A stretch of 64,000 nt of DNA from Pipra filicauda (taxonomy: Eukaryota > Chordata > Aves > Passeriformes > Pipridae), in assembly GCF_003945595.2 (NCBI RefSeq), contig NW_024104360.1, positions 558,001 to 622,000 of the forward strand. The letters run 5' to 3'. The notes below the pieces were generated by a model. It worked only from the letters and a program-made list of their open reading frames with translations, made no database searches and was not told the origin of the DNA. Positions 15,720-27,790 of the stretch are shown here, one piece after another (within the stretch, counting starts at the first letter, position 1; each line of letters opens with the position of its first letter). The translations under genes were made by a program, and so were the position numbers.

Positions 15720-16640
15720 CATGGTTTTCAGAAAGTCCTTTGACACGGTGGCCCATAAGATCCTCATAGAGAAGCTGTTGATATCTGTGCTGGACGTGCC
15801 TGGTGAGGTGGGTTGAAAACTGAATGGTGGGGCCCAGAGGGTGGCAGTCAGTGGCACGAAGTCTATTTGGAGGCCAGTGACTAGTGGTGTGTGCCAGTGG
15901 TCAGTGCTGGGTCCAGTCTTGCTTAGCATCTTCATCAATGATCTGGATGATGGGGCAAAGTGTGCTCCCAGCAGGTTGGCAAATGACACTGAACTGAGAG
16001 GAGTGACTGATATTTCAAAGGGTCGTGCTGCCATCCAGAGGGACCTCAACACCCTGAAGAAATGGGCCAACAGGAACTTCAGGAAGTTCAACAAGTGCAA
16101 AGTCCTGCACCTGGGGAGGTACAGCCTCATACACAAATATATGCTGGGGGCCACTCAGATGTAAAGCAGTTTGGTAGAAAAGGACTTGGGGTCCTGCTGG
16201 ACACTAGGTTGAACTTGAGCAAGCAGCATGCCCTTGCAGCAGAGAAGGCTGAGGATGTCCTCGGCTGCATTTGGAAAAGTACTGCCCACAGATCGAAGGA
16301 GTGGGTCCCCTCTACTCAGCACTGGTGAGGCCACATCTGGAGCACTCTGTCCAGTTCTGGGCTCCTCAGTGTAAGACAGACACGGACAAACCTGAGACAG
16401 TTCAAAGAAGGGCCACAAAGGTGATGGACTAGAACATCTCTCATGTGGAGGGGACAAGAGAGCTGGGACTCTTCATTAGAGAAGTCGCAGTGGGACCTCA
16501 TCAATGCCCATGAACACCCGAGGGGAGGGTGCAAAGAGGACAGAGCCAGTCTCTGATAAGAGCCCCCCATGACAAGAGGCAGTGGGCACACACTGAGAGA
16601 GCTGCTGCAGAGCGAAATCTCATCACAGTACCACAGCCAT
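15720..16640 (+). mobile_element. CR1 LINE fragment with broken reverse-transcriptase ORF
   Basis: The plus strand encodes pieces of CR1 ORF2 in several frames. The clearest stretch (15841-16164) has VLGPVLLSIFINDLDDG, RLANDTELRG and KGRAAIQRDLNTLKKW, the reverse-transcriptase palm and the region after it. Where active CR1 has the FADD catalytic motif this copy has LAND, and frames shift before and after, so it is dead. Extent is approximate and the 3' tail is missing or lies in a separate piece. Confidence 0.88.
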
Positions 16641-17084
16641 GCTAACATTCCCAATGTATCGACATTCCTACTTATTCCATTAGCCTAACTTTCAATATGA
16701 ACTGTAATTGGTACTACTCCAATCTATCCTGCTCTTTGACATGACAGAAGTGCTTCTGTCATGGGCACAACAGTGAAATGTATTTGGAAAGAGGGCTGCT
16801 GCCATCCCATCTCTCCCTGGGGTCAGCATTCCTTGTGGTGCCACCTTTCTCCTCAGCTTTATCTTACTTTGAATACATATTTCTTCAGTGAAACATCAAT
16901 GTGCACGAGATATGGTGCAAACAAACTTCTTATTTAAAAGAATATTAATGGCTTGATGATACACTTTGGGGAGATAGTAGAAAGATATTGCTGCAGGGTA
17001 GCAAACTATGGGCTCATGCAATTGATTTGGTAATTGTTTCATTTTTTAGAACTGGCTTTTAGTTCACCAGATTTGCATATAAAG

Positions 17085-17230
17085 AAGGACATGAAGTGCT
17101 CAAGACCAGGTTGGATGGGGCCCTGAGCAACCTGATCTCATGGGTGACATCCCCATGGAAGGGGGATTGAAAGTAAATGATTTTTAAGGTTTCTTCGAAC
17201 CCAAACAATTCTATGATTCCCTGTTTCTAT
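17085..17230 (+). mobile_element. CR1 LINE 3'-end fragment
   Basis: The plus strand has GAGCAACCTGATCTCATGGG, a CCCATGGAAGGGGGATTGAA run, and ends in AACAATTCTATGATTCC, the CR1 3' repeat. It may be the displaced 3' end of the copy at 15720 or a separate insertion. Confidence 0.85.
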
Positions 17231-18187
17231 GAATCCTGGTGACCTCACACAAATATGTCCCAGAGTGAAAGTACAAGAGGCCTGAACACTTCCTGGGTTG
17301 ACCTCTGCAATCCATGTGTTGCTGAATACTGGGAAACTTGATTTAGAAGATAATCTGCCGGTGTTTAACACTAGGGAAAGTCCTCCTTGTCTTCAGTAAT
17401 TCAGGTTGTTTTTAAATTATTTTGTATTTGTTCATGTTGATTACTATGTCTTAATTGTAAACAAAACTAGTATAAACTATTTTCCTTTACTGGCCAACCA
17501 TATAAATATCCTTTATAAAATAAGATTTTTAAAAGCCTTTCAATTCTTTTATTGTAGTTACATCACTTGTATAAAATATATCTGTTTGTACACATTATTT
17601 TTACAATGCCTTGGAGGAAGAGAGGTTTCTAGGTTTAACATCTGGTTAATAGCTTTTCTTATTACAAATATTTGCAAAAAACATGTTGCATTCTGGTGTT
17701 TACACCGAGAAATCAAAAAAGACAACTAAAACTGCCACAGTCTTCCAACTTGCAGTATCATTTCTCAATGCTCTAAACTGACGCACAGATGTTTTTGAGG
17801 CATTTTTGTTTTAAGGCTGGAAGAACACAAGAAAATGTTCATTAGGGTTTATGAGGAAATACTAAAAACATACATGAAGGTCAAATAATCCTTTTTTTAA
17901 TCCCTTAAAGATCATTATCAGATAAAATAGCTATCTGATGAAAGACAGTAAATAGTCTTTGGATATGTAAAATTTTTTTGTTATATTTACACAATAAGGT
18001 ATGTAGAGATAAAGAGATACAAAGAGAAAACGTACTTACTGTGGGAGTAAGTAACTCTTTTGACTCTTTCACAGACATAACTTGCATTTTTCACAAACCA
18101 GGAATAGTATTCAACACAGTACCTGAAGATGTAGTTAAAGTTAGGAGAGTAGCAGCTTATCTTTCATTAAGGAGAGGGACTTTTCAC

Positions 18188-18475
18188 AAGGTCATGTAGT
18201 GACAGGACAAGAGAGAATGACCCTAAACTGAATGAGAGCAAGTTTAGATTAGACATTGGGAAGAAATTCTTTACTAGAAGGGTGGTGAGGCACTGGCACA
18301 GGTTTTCCAAAGAAGTTGTGGATGCCCCATCCCCGTAAGTGTTCAAGGCCAGGCTAGATGAGGCTTTGAGCAACCTGGTCTATTGGAACATGTTCTCTGT
18401 CCATGTCAGGGGGATTGAAACTGGATGATCTTTGAGGTCCTTTCCAACCCAAACCATTATATGATTCTATAAGCA
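18188..18475 (+). mobile_element. CR1 LINE 3'-end copy
   Basis: A recognisable CR1 3' region: ATTGGGAAGAAATTCTTTAC, GGTGGTGAGGCACTGGCACA, GATGCCCCATCCC, GAGCAACCTGGTCTATTGGA and a tail AACCATTATATGATTCTAT. 5'-truncated to roughly 290 bp. Confidence 0.93.
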
Positions 18476-21400
18476 CAGTATACCATGCTGGTACTATTGA
18501 ATATGGAAATAAAAAGCTAGAGTCCAACTACAATGATGTCATTAGATATCTGGAAAAATGAAGCTGGGCTTCATTCACTTAGTCTGAATACAGTAAGCCA
18601 GATCAGGTACTGATCATTGCCCTGGGACCCATTTGGGTCTCAGCCAGTAGCCACAGACTCTCAAAAATAAGCATTAGTGATTGAAAATTGTCATTTGGAA
18701 AAAAAACCTGATGGAGTATTTAAAGCAGAGAAGGAAAGAGAAACTAGTGCCAGGTTTTACCTCATGGCTTCCTTTCTGGAATATCTTCTCTGACCAACAC
18801 AGAGGCACAGCTGAAAGAACCTACAGAGCTCCATCACACAGGGGTTGATCTTCTGCACTATAAGAGTGACAGGAGGGGAGGTCACACGAGGTTCTCTGAG
18901 AATTGCCTGTGGGCACCCTGGGGGAAAAAACACAGCTCTGAACTAGTCCAAATACTCGTCACATTAAACTTCTTGCAACACTTTATATGGGCTATGAGCT
19001 CCAGAACAATGTCTTCCCTACTCCAGCACTCTGAAAAGTAAGGGACACCCCTGAAAACACCACCCTGGGGCTCTGAAAAGATAATCAGGGCACAGGCTGT
19101 GAGAAGGCACATTTTGCATGATATGGGTGTCCCCTTCACATGCACCCATTGGGGTGGAAGAGCTGAACAAGCAGTGCAGAAGTGGCCGCTGTGTGATTGT
19201 CAGCTATTTCTTCCATTTGTGTAACTAGCAGCAGGCTTTGGCCATGTGTGGATAAACTGACTTACCTGCTGAGTATAATCCCCTTAGACAGTGTAATTGC
19301 ATTTCCAGGTTCACATGTCTCCCACACTTTATAGCTTTGGGCCATCTTATGTTATGTGATAGCACAGGTCATGGGGGTTAAATTTGGACTAATGAAGTTC
19401 TGTTGAAATAAGCTTGAGTCATCTAGTGCTGACAAGAAGTTTAATATAAAATGGCATTCTTGGGCAGGAGGAAAATAAAGGCTCTGCCAACCTGAAAGAG
19501 ATTGCTACTAAACTATTTCTCTTCTGGCAGCGCTTGCTCAAGGTAGGAGGAGTCATGGAGGAGTAAGGGGCAGACACTGACAGCTCCCAAACTCACAGGC
19601 CCATCTGAAAACCAGTTGTGTGTCAAAGGCACTACACAAATATCAGGTGTAATTAGTCAGGGAGCCCCATTTCTCTTAACCTCAGCTACTTTGTATAAAT
19701 GCAATTAGGCTTTGTCCACTTAATAGTATTTGACACACTTTGACATTTTTTCACTCAATATCAATAAAAAATTAATGATTTCTTGCTACAGTAAATATAC
19801 TTCATGTTAATAACCAAATATCAAAGCATGAGGCAATGAGGTTTCAATGCAAGTTGCCCCTGAAAAGTAATGTTACAGTTGATGTGAATGATCCAAACTT
19901 CCTAAGGGCTATTGTCCTGCGAATCTCAGCCTCTGCCAACGTGGGGACTCCTATCCTGCCAAACGGGTATTCAATGCTTTACTCAAACTATTTTTTTTTT
20001 CAGCAGAAATTCAGCTTTGTCTAACTGTACATTGAACAATGGCAATTTCAATTTGGAGTGGAATCTGTGTGGAAAAGAGAAGTCAAATAAAAAAGCTAAA
20101 AGCTAAGGAAATTGCTCTAGTTTTCATTTTTGACAACATCTTAATTTTAAATTAACAATGCATTTGAATAATACTCTATTTATTTAATGCTGAAATTCTT
20201 TTTCAATTCATGTAGTATTTAATTTCTTTTGGAATGCATAGTATACTCACATCATATAATTGAAATTAAAATTTTCGGTGATCCATAGTCATGTTTTATA
20301 TTTCTTCTGTAATACATATCTACTGTGAAATGTATTTTTTGCATTCCATTCATAAGCTCATATAGATTTGGATTGAAATAAAAAAAAATAATTAATAGTA
20401 GGAATTATTTCAGAACTTTCTTTTCTAAGAATACTCTTTCCTAAGAAATTGATTCAGTCAAAAGAGACCAGAAAAGGCAGGGACGAGAGCTCGCTGTGCA
20501 GAGCTTTGCTCTGCATATTTGAAATTGCCACATTACTGTCACAGGCAGAGAAGTGACCAACTCTTGAAGTAAACAGACAGTTCCTTTATTAACTCAATAT
20601 CACATCCCTCTGACACTGAGATTAAATTTTGCTGCCAGTGAAAAGCAACGTTATGGTTACTGCAAATGATTCAGACTTAAAATATCCCTCCCTGCAGCTC
20701 TAATATGCACATTTGCATATTTTACAAGTTGGCACCAACTTTCGTGATTCAAGAAATTAATTACTAGAATAATGTCTCAGCGCCCAGAACAATGTTGATG
20801 TCCTTCCTTGCTTTGTGATCCCACCGTTCGATTTATTTCCCCAAATTCATGACTGCTAGATGCAGGCAGACAGCCTCTGCCATCATGGTTCTGATAGAGA
20901 GGCAACTGGTGACTTGCCGTGCACTGATCTCACTGAAATCCATGTTTCCCAACCTTTTCAAAATGGGCTGTTGACAGTCCTAGGTTCTCCAGGGTCTGTA
21001 GAGTTGCCCACCTGAGAGCAGGGGCACATGAACAAACTCCGGACTGTGCACACCACAAGTCCAGTCACACACTCCAGCAACTTCCAACTGGCTGACTGCT
21101 GGGTAATCCTCAACTCAAATTCACCCAAAGCAAACAAGACACACAGACAACTTTGGTCTTTTGCAGAATCTTTGATGGATGAAAATTGTTGTAACATATT
21201 CTTCTGCTCCCAGTAAGTTTAAGAAGACCTAGTTTATCCTAAATTCTTCTCTTCACACCATCAAGAGTGTCAAGAAGTCAAACTATATTCACATGTTATG
21301 GCATTGACTCATTTCCTTCAGTGTATGTCAGTCATGTGGGGTAAGAGGATACTCTGGTATTCGGAGGTCTTTAAATGAGAGAAAGATCATCAGTTTTCAG

Positions 21401-21705
21401 AATTCAGAAGCATTATCAGAGTTAAAAAGGTGACCATGAAATCTGAAGTTATTTGGCTTCCTATCTCCATGATTTGAAGGGTCTTTTACATTAAGAACTG
21501 TTCCTTGCCTCAGCACCAATGAGTGTTTTCCTTGGAAATGAGTCTAAGTTTATAGTTTTTTTACTGCAGTGTTCTCAGGCCTCCTGGGCAATAGTTTCCT
21601 CCCCCTCTGACAGTTCCTGTCTGCAGCAGTTGTATTTGTATGATCACTAGAGGATGTTGTCAAACTTTGGGGTTTATCATCATCTTCTTGATTTGAAAAT
21701 GCTAC

Positions 21706-21711
21706 TTTATT
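21706..21711 (-). terminator. HHLA1: poly(A) signal, probable HHLA1 3' end
   Basis: AATAAA on the minus strand, 111 nt past the proposed HHLA1 stop codon, which gives a short 3' UTR. It is a single hexamer, so the assignment depends on the terminal exon being right. Confidence 0.5.
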
Positions 21712-21821
21712 CTGAAAACAGATGACCCACTGAGCAATATGCCCTTAAATACTTTCTTTTCTAATAGTATGGGAGGAGGAAAAAAAAAAGGAAGGCAAGC
21801 AACCCAACATATGTTGATAGT

Positions 21822-21982
21822 TCAGACAACCAGAATGGGACTATGAAAAACTTGATCTATATCAACAAAAGCTAAAACAAGTAACAGCACAGGATCCTGG
21901 TCTTGGGTTGCTGCAATAGGCAAAACCAGCAAAACCAACGGAAGAAGCAAATGACACCAAAATTGTAAGATACTATTGCTCA
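21822..21982 (-). CDS. HHLA1: probable HHLA1 terminal exon (hydrophobic C terminus)
   Basis: An open frame ending at a TGA (21822-21824). An acceptor TTGCACAG before 21982 gives the phase required by the upstream exons. It encodes SNSILQFWCHLLLPLVLLVL and then PIAATQDQDPVLLLVLAFVD before the stop. The hydrophobic block could be a transmembrane segment or a GPI-anchor signal. A second acceptor (TCTTCAG, about 30 nt upstream) would put it in a different phase. The AATAAA just downstream supports a terminal exon. Confidence 0.55.
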
Positions 21983-23021
21983 CTGTGCAATTATTCCCAG
22001 TGACAGAAAAACTGAAGATTTGTGAAAGAACCTTTCTCTCTGAGTCACACATGTTTACCCCCCAAAAAAACACCTTTACAGATAAGTAAAGCTGCGTTGG
22101 AATTCATCAATGAGCCAGGAGAAGTCAATAATCCAAATATGACTAAAAATTGTGAGATTAGCAGGGAATCCAGATCAGAGCTTGCATTTCGAGCCTTCAA
22201 ATAATCCCAAAATGAAGATCCAAAGGTTGCCTATATGGAGCCAGGGAACTGGTGGCACCCCTGGTGCTCAGGGTCAGCTCCACTAGCAGAGAAGGACCAC
22301 AAGGCTGCAGTTTCCCTTCATGCACAAACCTGCCTGGTGATGCTCAGTTTTCACCTCACCTCTTCTGTTTTGACAGGCAGCAATCTTCTCTTATTCAGAT
22401 TTATTAGGAAACCATATCAAAGACCCACAATTTCGTTTGACAATATAAGGATAGTGCAGTTTACTTTTTCCACATTTCCTGTTAATCCATCCCAAACCAT
22501 ATAATCAGCATTTCTTTCTGCTCTTCTCACCTACCATCCTTCGGAGTCTTTATGCAAGTCTTTTTTTGCTCATTCGTATTTCCAATTTTTCTTGGTTTTA
22601 TTTCCTGGATATTTAAGTAGACCTTTGAAAAATATGTTTTGCCTGGTATTTTAGTTCTTTAGACTCCTCTGGTTTTATCTGTAATAGCAGATCCAAAGGA
22701 TATTGAAGACCCCTGCAATTTAGTCCAATATATTCTTTGCTCTACACAGCATCTATGCTTTTCTGAGACAGTCACCACACAGAAACACAAGCAAGTGAGA
22801 GACAGACTTCCAAAATTGCCTCCATCAGTCCTCACCACTCAGCCAGGCTCACATTCTCACTTATTTGAGGTAGTAGGAGAGTCAACTTCAATGGGGAGGG
22901 ACGAAGAATGGCCTCTTCCTCTTCCCTGAGCATCCCATGGGCTCAGAGCTGCATCACAACTCTAAGCAGCCAAACTGGAAGGACATAGTCCTGATGAAGG
23001 GGAAATTTGGAACTGAGCCAC

Positions 23022-23192
23022 CTGCTTTTTTTTTTGGAAAAGTGAGGACCATTATTTCTTTTCTAGTCTCAAGCTGAGCACAGGCACTGCCCCAGCATCT
23101 TGTACTATAGGAGCTTTCACACCAGCCAGACGCACACACATGCTCAGCATCAAAAGTAGCTGCTGGTCTCTCCCAGAGTTCAGACTGTCCTC
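23022..23192 (-). CDS. HHLA1: possible HHLA1 exon 12 (cysteine-containing)
   Basis: A 171 nt open segment that would be phase 1-1 if spliced at ATGCCAG|GA and GCAG|GTGGCTC. It encodes about 57 residues with five cysteines (AEHVCASGWCESSYSTRCW, then SACAQLETRKE). The acceptor's pyrimidine tract is poor and I cannot match it to a known HHLA1 sequence. It may be an alternative exon or a chance open frame. Confidence 0.35.
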
Positions 23193-23792
23193 CTGGCATT
23201 GAATCAGGTCCAGTTTTTCAAAGTATGTAGTTTCTTACAAAATACTTCTCTGTAAATATAGTTTTATTGTCAATATATATATAAGACATAAATAGAGAGA
23301 CACTATTACTCTAGCTTTTAATTTCTAACCTTTTGTTTAGGTGCTTAAAAAGAATGAGCTTTCATGAAAATCTAGTTGATGATCTTTCTTTATCTGAGGA
23401 AGCAGTTTGCAGTATTGGAAATTCAGAACAGCTCTGGAGATTTCATGTGGCATGAGTTGGCTTCATCTTTTTACTTGTATCAATAAGGAGATTTAAAGCA
23501 TGACATTTTCTTTCAGAATGAATTTTAAGATTCTCCAATAACTAATCGATGCTAAAATTGGCACACAGAGTACCTATGTTATATCTATCAGCACAGTATA
23601 ATCTATGTTTTGAATATGCAATTGTGTATGAAACAATTATGGAAGCAGTTCCTTGGACATCTTGGGTGGTTTATATACATAAACTATCATAAGCAAATTA
23701 AACATGTATGTTGTGTCTGTATGGGAAAATTTGCATCTCGCATTACTTTCAAACATACTACTATTTTTGCTGCATGAGGTGCATCTACTTAC

Positions 23793-23867
23793 TGGTTGCT
23801 GAGTAAAGTTTCAGTGTCACACCAGGTCTGTAGGAGGGTGGCACAGACAGCACTGAGGAAGGCAAAT
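23793..23867 (-). CDS. HHLA1: HHLA1 exon 11
   Basis: A 75 nt exon, phase 1-1, acceptor CTTCCCTCAG and donor ACCA|GTAAGTAG, both strong. It encodes LPSSVLSVPPSYRPGVTLKL and then YSAT, continuing the Ser/Pro-rich stalk. It joins the proline-rich exon in frame. Confidence 0.72.
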
Positions 23868-24715
23868 CTGAGGGAAGGAAACAAATATAACTTGCTTTGA
23901 CGCCTTAAAACAAAAAGGAAGGTTGACTGAAGTAGTAACAGAAAAGAAAAAAAACAAACACTGAAGTCATAGTTCACTAATAAACACTTACATAGACATT
24001 GATGTATAAATACATTATCAGTCACTTATTCCTATATATTACTTTCTATTTAATAAATGTGCCAACTGACACACTCTGTTGCTATCCCAGACCAGTCTTA
24101 CCTGGCTCTGTTTGCATCTGGTTGCTGGTTTCTTGTGGAGACACTGTCTGCATCCAAAACATGGGCATGCCAGCTATGGGAACAGAGAGACACGCTGCCT
24201 GTCATTCATATTTGTTATTTATCTGTCTACTGAGAAGAATTGCTGTGTATGAGACAGCTCAACAGCCAGAGTCCCTCACCCAGTACTGCCAGTGGCATAT
24301 AAAAATGTCAAGATGAAATAGGAAGGACAAAAGCTGTAGTTGACCAGAGTTTGAAAAGCCTATGGGCTACGGAAGGGCAGGATTTAAAGAAGGTGTGTTT
24401 AGAGGAGACCAAAAGAAGCAGCTCTATATTGCTTTTCCACAGGTTTGCTCACCAAATTTGGAGCAAAATGTGAGGGAAGACCCAAGCGGCAGAAACATCT
24501 ATGAGGAGCAAGACTGAGTTTTTTCCTAAAGGATAAGAAACTACACGTTGGTTGCCTATAGCTGATTTTAGCACTTCTGCAATAAAGTAATCAACTCACT
24601 AGTGACCCAGAGTGGGTCTCCCTGAAGGGCCTCCCAACCTCCACCCCAGAGACATTTGGCCAAACCCCACAACCAGTGGGGTGAAGCAGCTTCCAGTCCT
24701 CCTCCCTGTACTCAC

Positions 24716-24913
24716 TGGGGCTGGGCTGTGGGGCTGGGGAGGGGACCGAGCTCCTCCCAGGAGTAGGAGGGGATCCAGCTGTGCCTTGTGATCTGGAAGC
24801 TTCCACATGGGGTGATGGAAACCAGGGTCCTTTTGCTCCAGCTGTCTTTGGCCACGGTGAGAACCTTGTGGTGGGGATTTCCTCCCCTTTCTGGGCAAGA
24901 GGGATCCTGGTGG
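24716..24913 (-). CDS. HHLA1: HHLA1 exon 10: proline-rich, mucin-like
   Basis: A 198 nt open segment, phase 1-1, with acceptor GCTTCTCCAG and a strong donor CCA|GTGAGTAC. After an initial ATRIPLAQKGEEIPTTRF it becomes rich in Pro, Ser, Thr and Gly (for example SPPTPGRSSVPSPAPQPSP). It is GC-rich compared with the surrounding intron. It may be an O-glycosylated stalk between the folded part and the C terminus. The frame matches the exons on both sides. Similarity is not expected in such a region, so it rests on splice sites, phase and composition. Confidence 0.7.
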
Positions 24914-26611
24914 CTGGAGAAGCAAGAGAGACAGAGGGAGGGCACCAGCACACTAGGGACACTGGTGCCCCAAGGCAGCAGAGAGTGCAACACACTAAGG
25001 AACAAAAATATCTAAAATACAACCAGAAAATCCCATCTACTCCTTGAGTGTTTCTCTGCCAGGTGAGTGACCATGTTTCCATTTTATTTTAAGTATGAAA
25101 ACACAGGGAGTGCCAATAATGTTTGAAATTTTAACTGAGAACATTTTAATGTGCAAATTTTCATAAACAAAAAAAGAAACCAAAATACTACTGCGAAGTG
25201 TTGTGTTTCTTTTCTTCACATAATTTATTTTTTTTATTTCCTAAGCTGCTTCACTGCAGAGGAAAGAGATAAAAGATCTCTGTGTGAAGGTGAGCAGGCA
25301 GGTACTGAGGGCAAATATTGCCGTTTGAGAACTGAAATGACACTCATGGCTAGAAGAGATGATAAAGGTTGGCATGTGGTTAAGGAAATTAAAAAAGTTT
25401 ATAAAAAGACATCAGACTGACTATGGGAAGTGTGGGAATTTTGTAGCAGAGAGATGCAGCTGCAGTGACAAGGATGTATGAAGTCAAGGTCTGAATTTCT
25501 ATTGATTTCTACTATGTGCGAGCAAGTGCAAAGCCTTGCTTTTGGCTTCCAAAATGTGGCACACCAGCACTTTGCTATCTTGAAGCCCTGTGGCAAACTT
25601 AAATCTACTGAAGTTATGCAATACTCACGTAAAAACAACTGACTGTCATATAAAGAGGAAGATAGAGATGAATACAAAGAAAAATTGCAATAAAAAAGAA
25701 GAGGAAACAGTTTAAACAGTCTTGGTTTTTGGTTTGAAGCCAACAACCGCTTTTTTTTTACTTCTCTGTCCCTTTATAAGACATATTTTTCTAATAAAAT
25801 TACTTTTTACAATAGTTTTTCTATCCTCCAGCTAGTCAATGCATTACTGACCTCACCTCCTATTATTTCCAACAAATTTCTATGTTACTTTGCAATTGTA
25901 GGTAACATCATGTTTGCTGTGCAGCAAACATACATGATCACTTGTCAAGACATTAGTCAAGGATGGCACAAATTTAGTTCTGACAATATGTGCTCACTTT
26001 TAAATGTCCACACATGTTCTGCTGATGGGTCCAGGGTCTTGTTTGGCTCTTCCTGTAATTTCACGAAACTTGAGAAAATCGATTCTAGGTCTTTGAGGTA
26101 TGAGAAGCCAGGGTTAGAGCACTCACCATCCATCACGTATTTTGTGATAAAAAAGAAAGAAATCAGGTTCTGGTATCATGGAAACAGCTGTTGTCTTTTT
26201 TAATTAAAGGTTTGTTTGTTTTTTCTTTTTTTGTATTTTTTTCCAAAGTACCTGATTTTTTTATTTTTAACAGGAGAGAAGGGTCCTACAGCTTTCAGCA
26301 CATGTAACTTGCCACTGATTTCACTGTCTATCTGCCCACTTTAATCTAGCCTTGAAAATGAGAGTCATGGGCAGCAGTGAGAGGTGAGCATCTGAAGTGC
26401 AGCTCAACCTGGCAAAGCATCTTTGGGTGGAGGAACCATGCAGCACACTGACCATATTCCACTCCTTTCTGAAGGTAACTAACTCACATGGGAGGTCATT
26501 TGTTCTGAGAGCTAAGGAAGATTAGAGTGCTAGGGACCCTCCTCAGCCCAGTGCTGAATTCTGTAAAAGCTCTCGTCCCAGCACTCTTCGTTTATTCCTC
26601 CACTAGAAGAC

Positions 26612-26800
26612 CTTGTAACAAATAATTTAAAAGTTTGTAAAATTTACTTATATTTATGATATGATTATTATATTAAACATACAATAATATAAAATATAAT
26701 TTTATTTTAATTATAGTAAAATACATAATAATGTGTAAATATATTATTGCTTATATAGCAATAATAAAAATATAAAATAATGTTTAAAGTATTTTTACAC
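26612..26800. repeat. AT-rich low-complexity tract
   Basis: Nearly 190 bp composed almost wholly of A and T, with many ATA/TAT runs, just downstream of HHLA1 exon 9. It may be a decayed AT microsatellite. Confidence 0.85.
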
Positions 26801-26890
26801 TATGAAGATGGAGTACTCATTGCAAGTGCTACATGGATGTGGTTTTCACTGTTGTTGCTGTTTCCTTTTATCCCCCAAGGATGTACTTAC

Positions 26891-26977
26891 CCAGGTCAGA
26901 TGATGTGTTACTGGAAAATGTGTAATTAATAACAGGAGACTTCTCTAATATTTCCCAAAAGTCAGAGAGATTTTTCC
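26891..26977 (-). CDS. HHLA1: HHLA1 exon 9
   Basis: An 87 nt exon, phase 1-1, acceptor TATTTGCAG and donor CTGG|GTAAGTAC. It encodes GKNLSDFWEILEKSPVINYT and then FSSNTSSDL, with sequons NLS, NYT and NTS. It continues the conserved region and lies beside an AT-rich tract. Confidence 0.9.
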
Positions 26978-27087
26978 CTGCAAATAGAAATGCTTACAAA
27001 TATCAAGAAAGGCACTTTTTTTTCTAGTATGTCATCACTGACAATAAACAGGGCAATATTTTTGGGTGGAATGGTTTTAACTTTTAC

Positions 27088-27144
27088 CTGTCTGCCCTGT
27101 CATCACACAGATATAGATACAATCTGAGTCATTGCTCTGATGTA
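27088..27144 (-). CDS. HHLA1: HHLA1 exon 8
   Basis: A 57 nt exon, phase 1-1, acceptor GCCTTTCAG and donor ACAG|GTAAAAG. It encodes VHQSNDSDCIYICVMTGQT. The CIYICVM core matches the HHLA1 family as I recall it; NDS is a sequon. Confidence 0.88.
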
Positions 27145-27706
27145 CTGAAAGGCAAAAAAGTGTAAAAGAGATCATTGTTACCACTTTTCATTATATGACA
27201 TTATCTTAAACAGTTGAGAAAACAAACAAAATATGGTATGTGGTTATGGCAGCTGGTCAAATATTTTCCTTCTCATCTGATTTTTGACAAAACCTCAAAC
27301 CAGCATCAAATCCACATGTTCAAGATTTTCAGGGAAAACATTTCTATCTAATAAAAATTCTAAATTACAAGTATTTTTATATGGAAAAAAACTATTCAGA
27401 TAATATAGCTCATAATTATTCTTGGGAATCATAATTTCCCCAAATATGAGTATTTAATAAAGATTCTCAAAAGTACCAGGTTTTAGTAATTATTAACCAA
27501 ACATTCAAAGAAAACATAGCTGCTCATAGAAACATGTGTCTCTGTATTACATGCACACACATTATATACATACTTGTTCCATGCTTTGCAAAGCAATTGC
27601 TGCTGAGTAAGAGCAGTAGGCTTTTATCTGCATTTCTATGCTTGTTTCCATGCCAGAAGTAAATGAGACAAATAAGATAATGATAATGTTAAAAAGAAAT
27701 TCAAAC

Positions 27707-27790
27707 CTGAGAGAATAGAAGTGGATTTAAAAATTTCTGTGAGATAACTGGTGGAGTTTCCAGTGATGTCAACAAGTAAAGCTGTAAAAT
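27707..27790 (-). CDS. HHLA1: HHLA1 exon 7
   Basis: An 84 nt exon, phase 1-1, acceptor TGTTTTCTAG and donor TCAG|GTTTGAA. It encodes DFTALLVDITGNSTSYLTEI and then FKSTSILS. NST is a sequon. The exon continues the conserved HHLA1 region in frame. Confidence 0.92.

Larger units (their letters stand above)
15088..21705. other. HHLA1-OC90 intergenic region
   Basis: 6.6 kb between the HHLA1 poly(A) signal and the OC90 TATA box. It holds three CR1 fragments (15720-16640, 17085-17230, 18188-18475) and AT-rich DNA. No exon was recognised. OC90 regulatory elements for inner-ear expression may lie here, but none can be pointed out. Confidence 0.6.

Noticed and set aside
24781..25047. Two plus-strand open frames of 75-88 codons
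   Set aside because: Antisense to the proline-rich HHLA1 exon; open because of its GC-rich, stop-poor composition.
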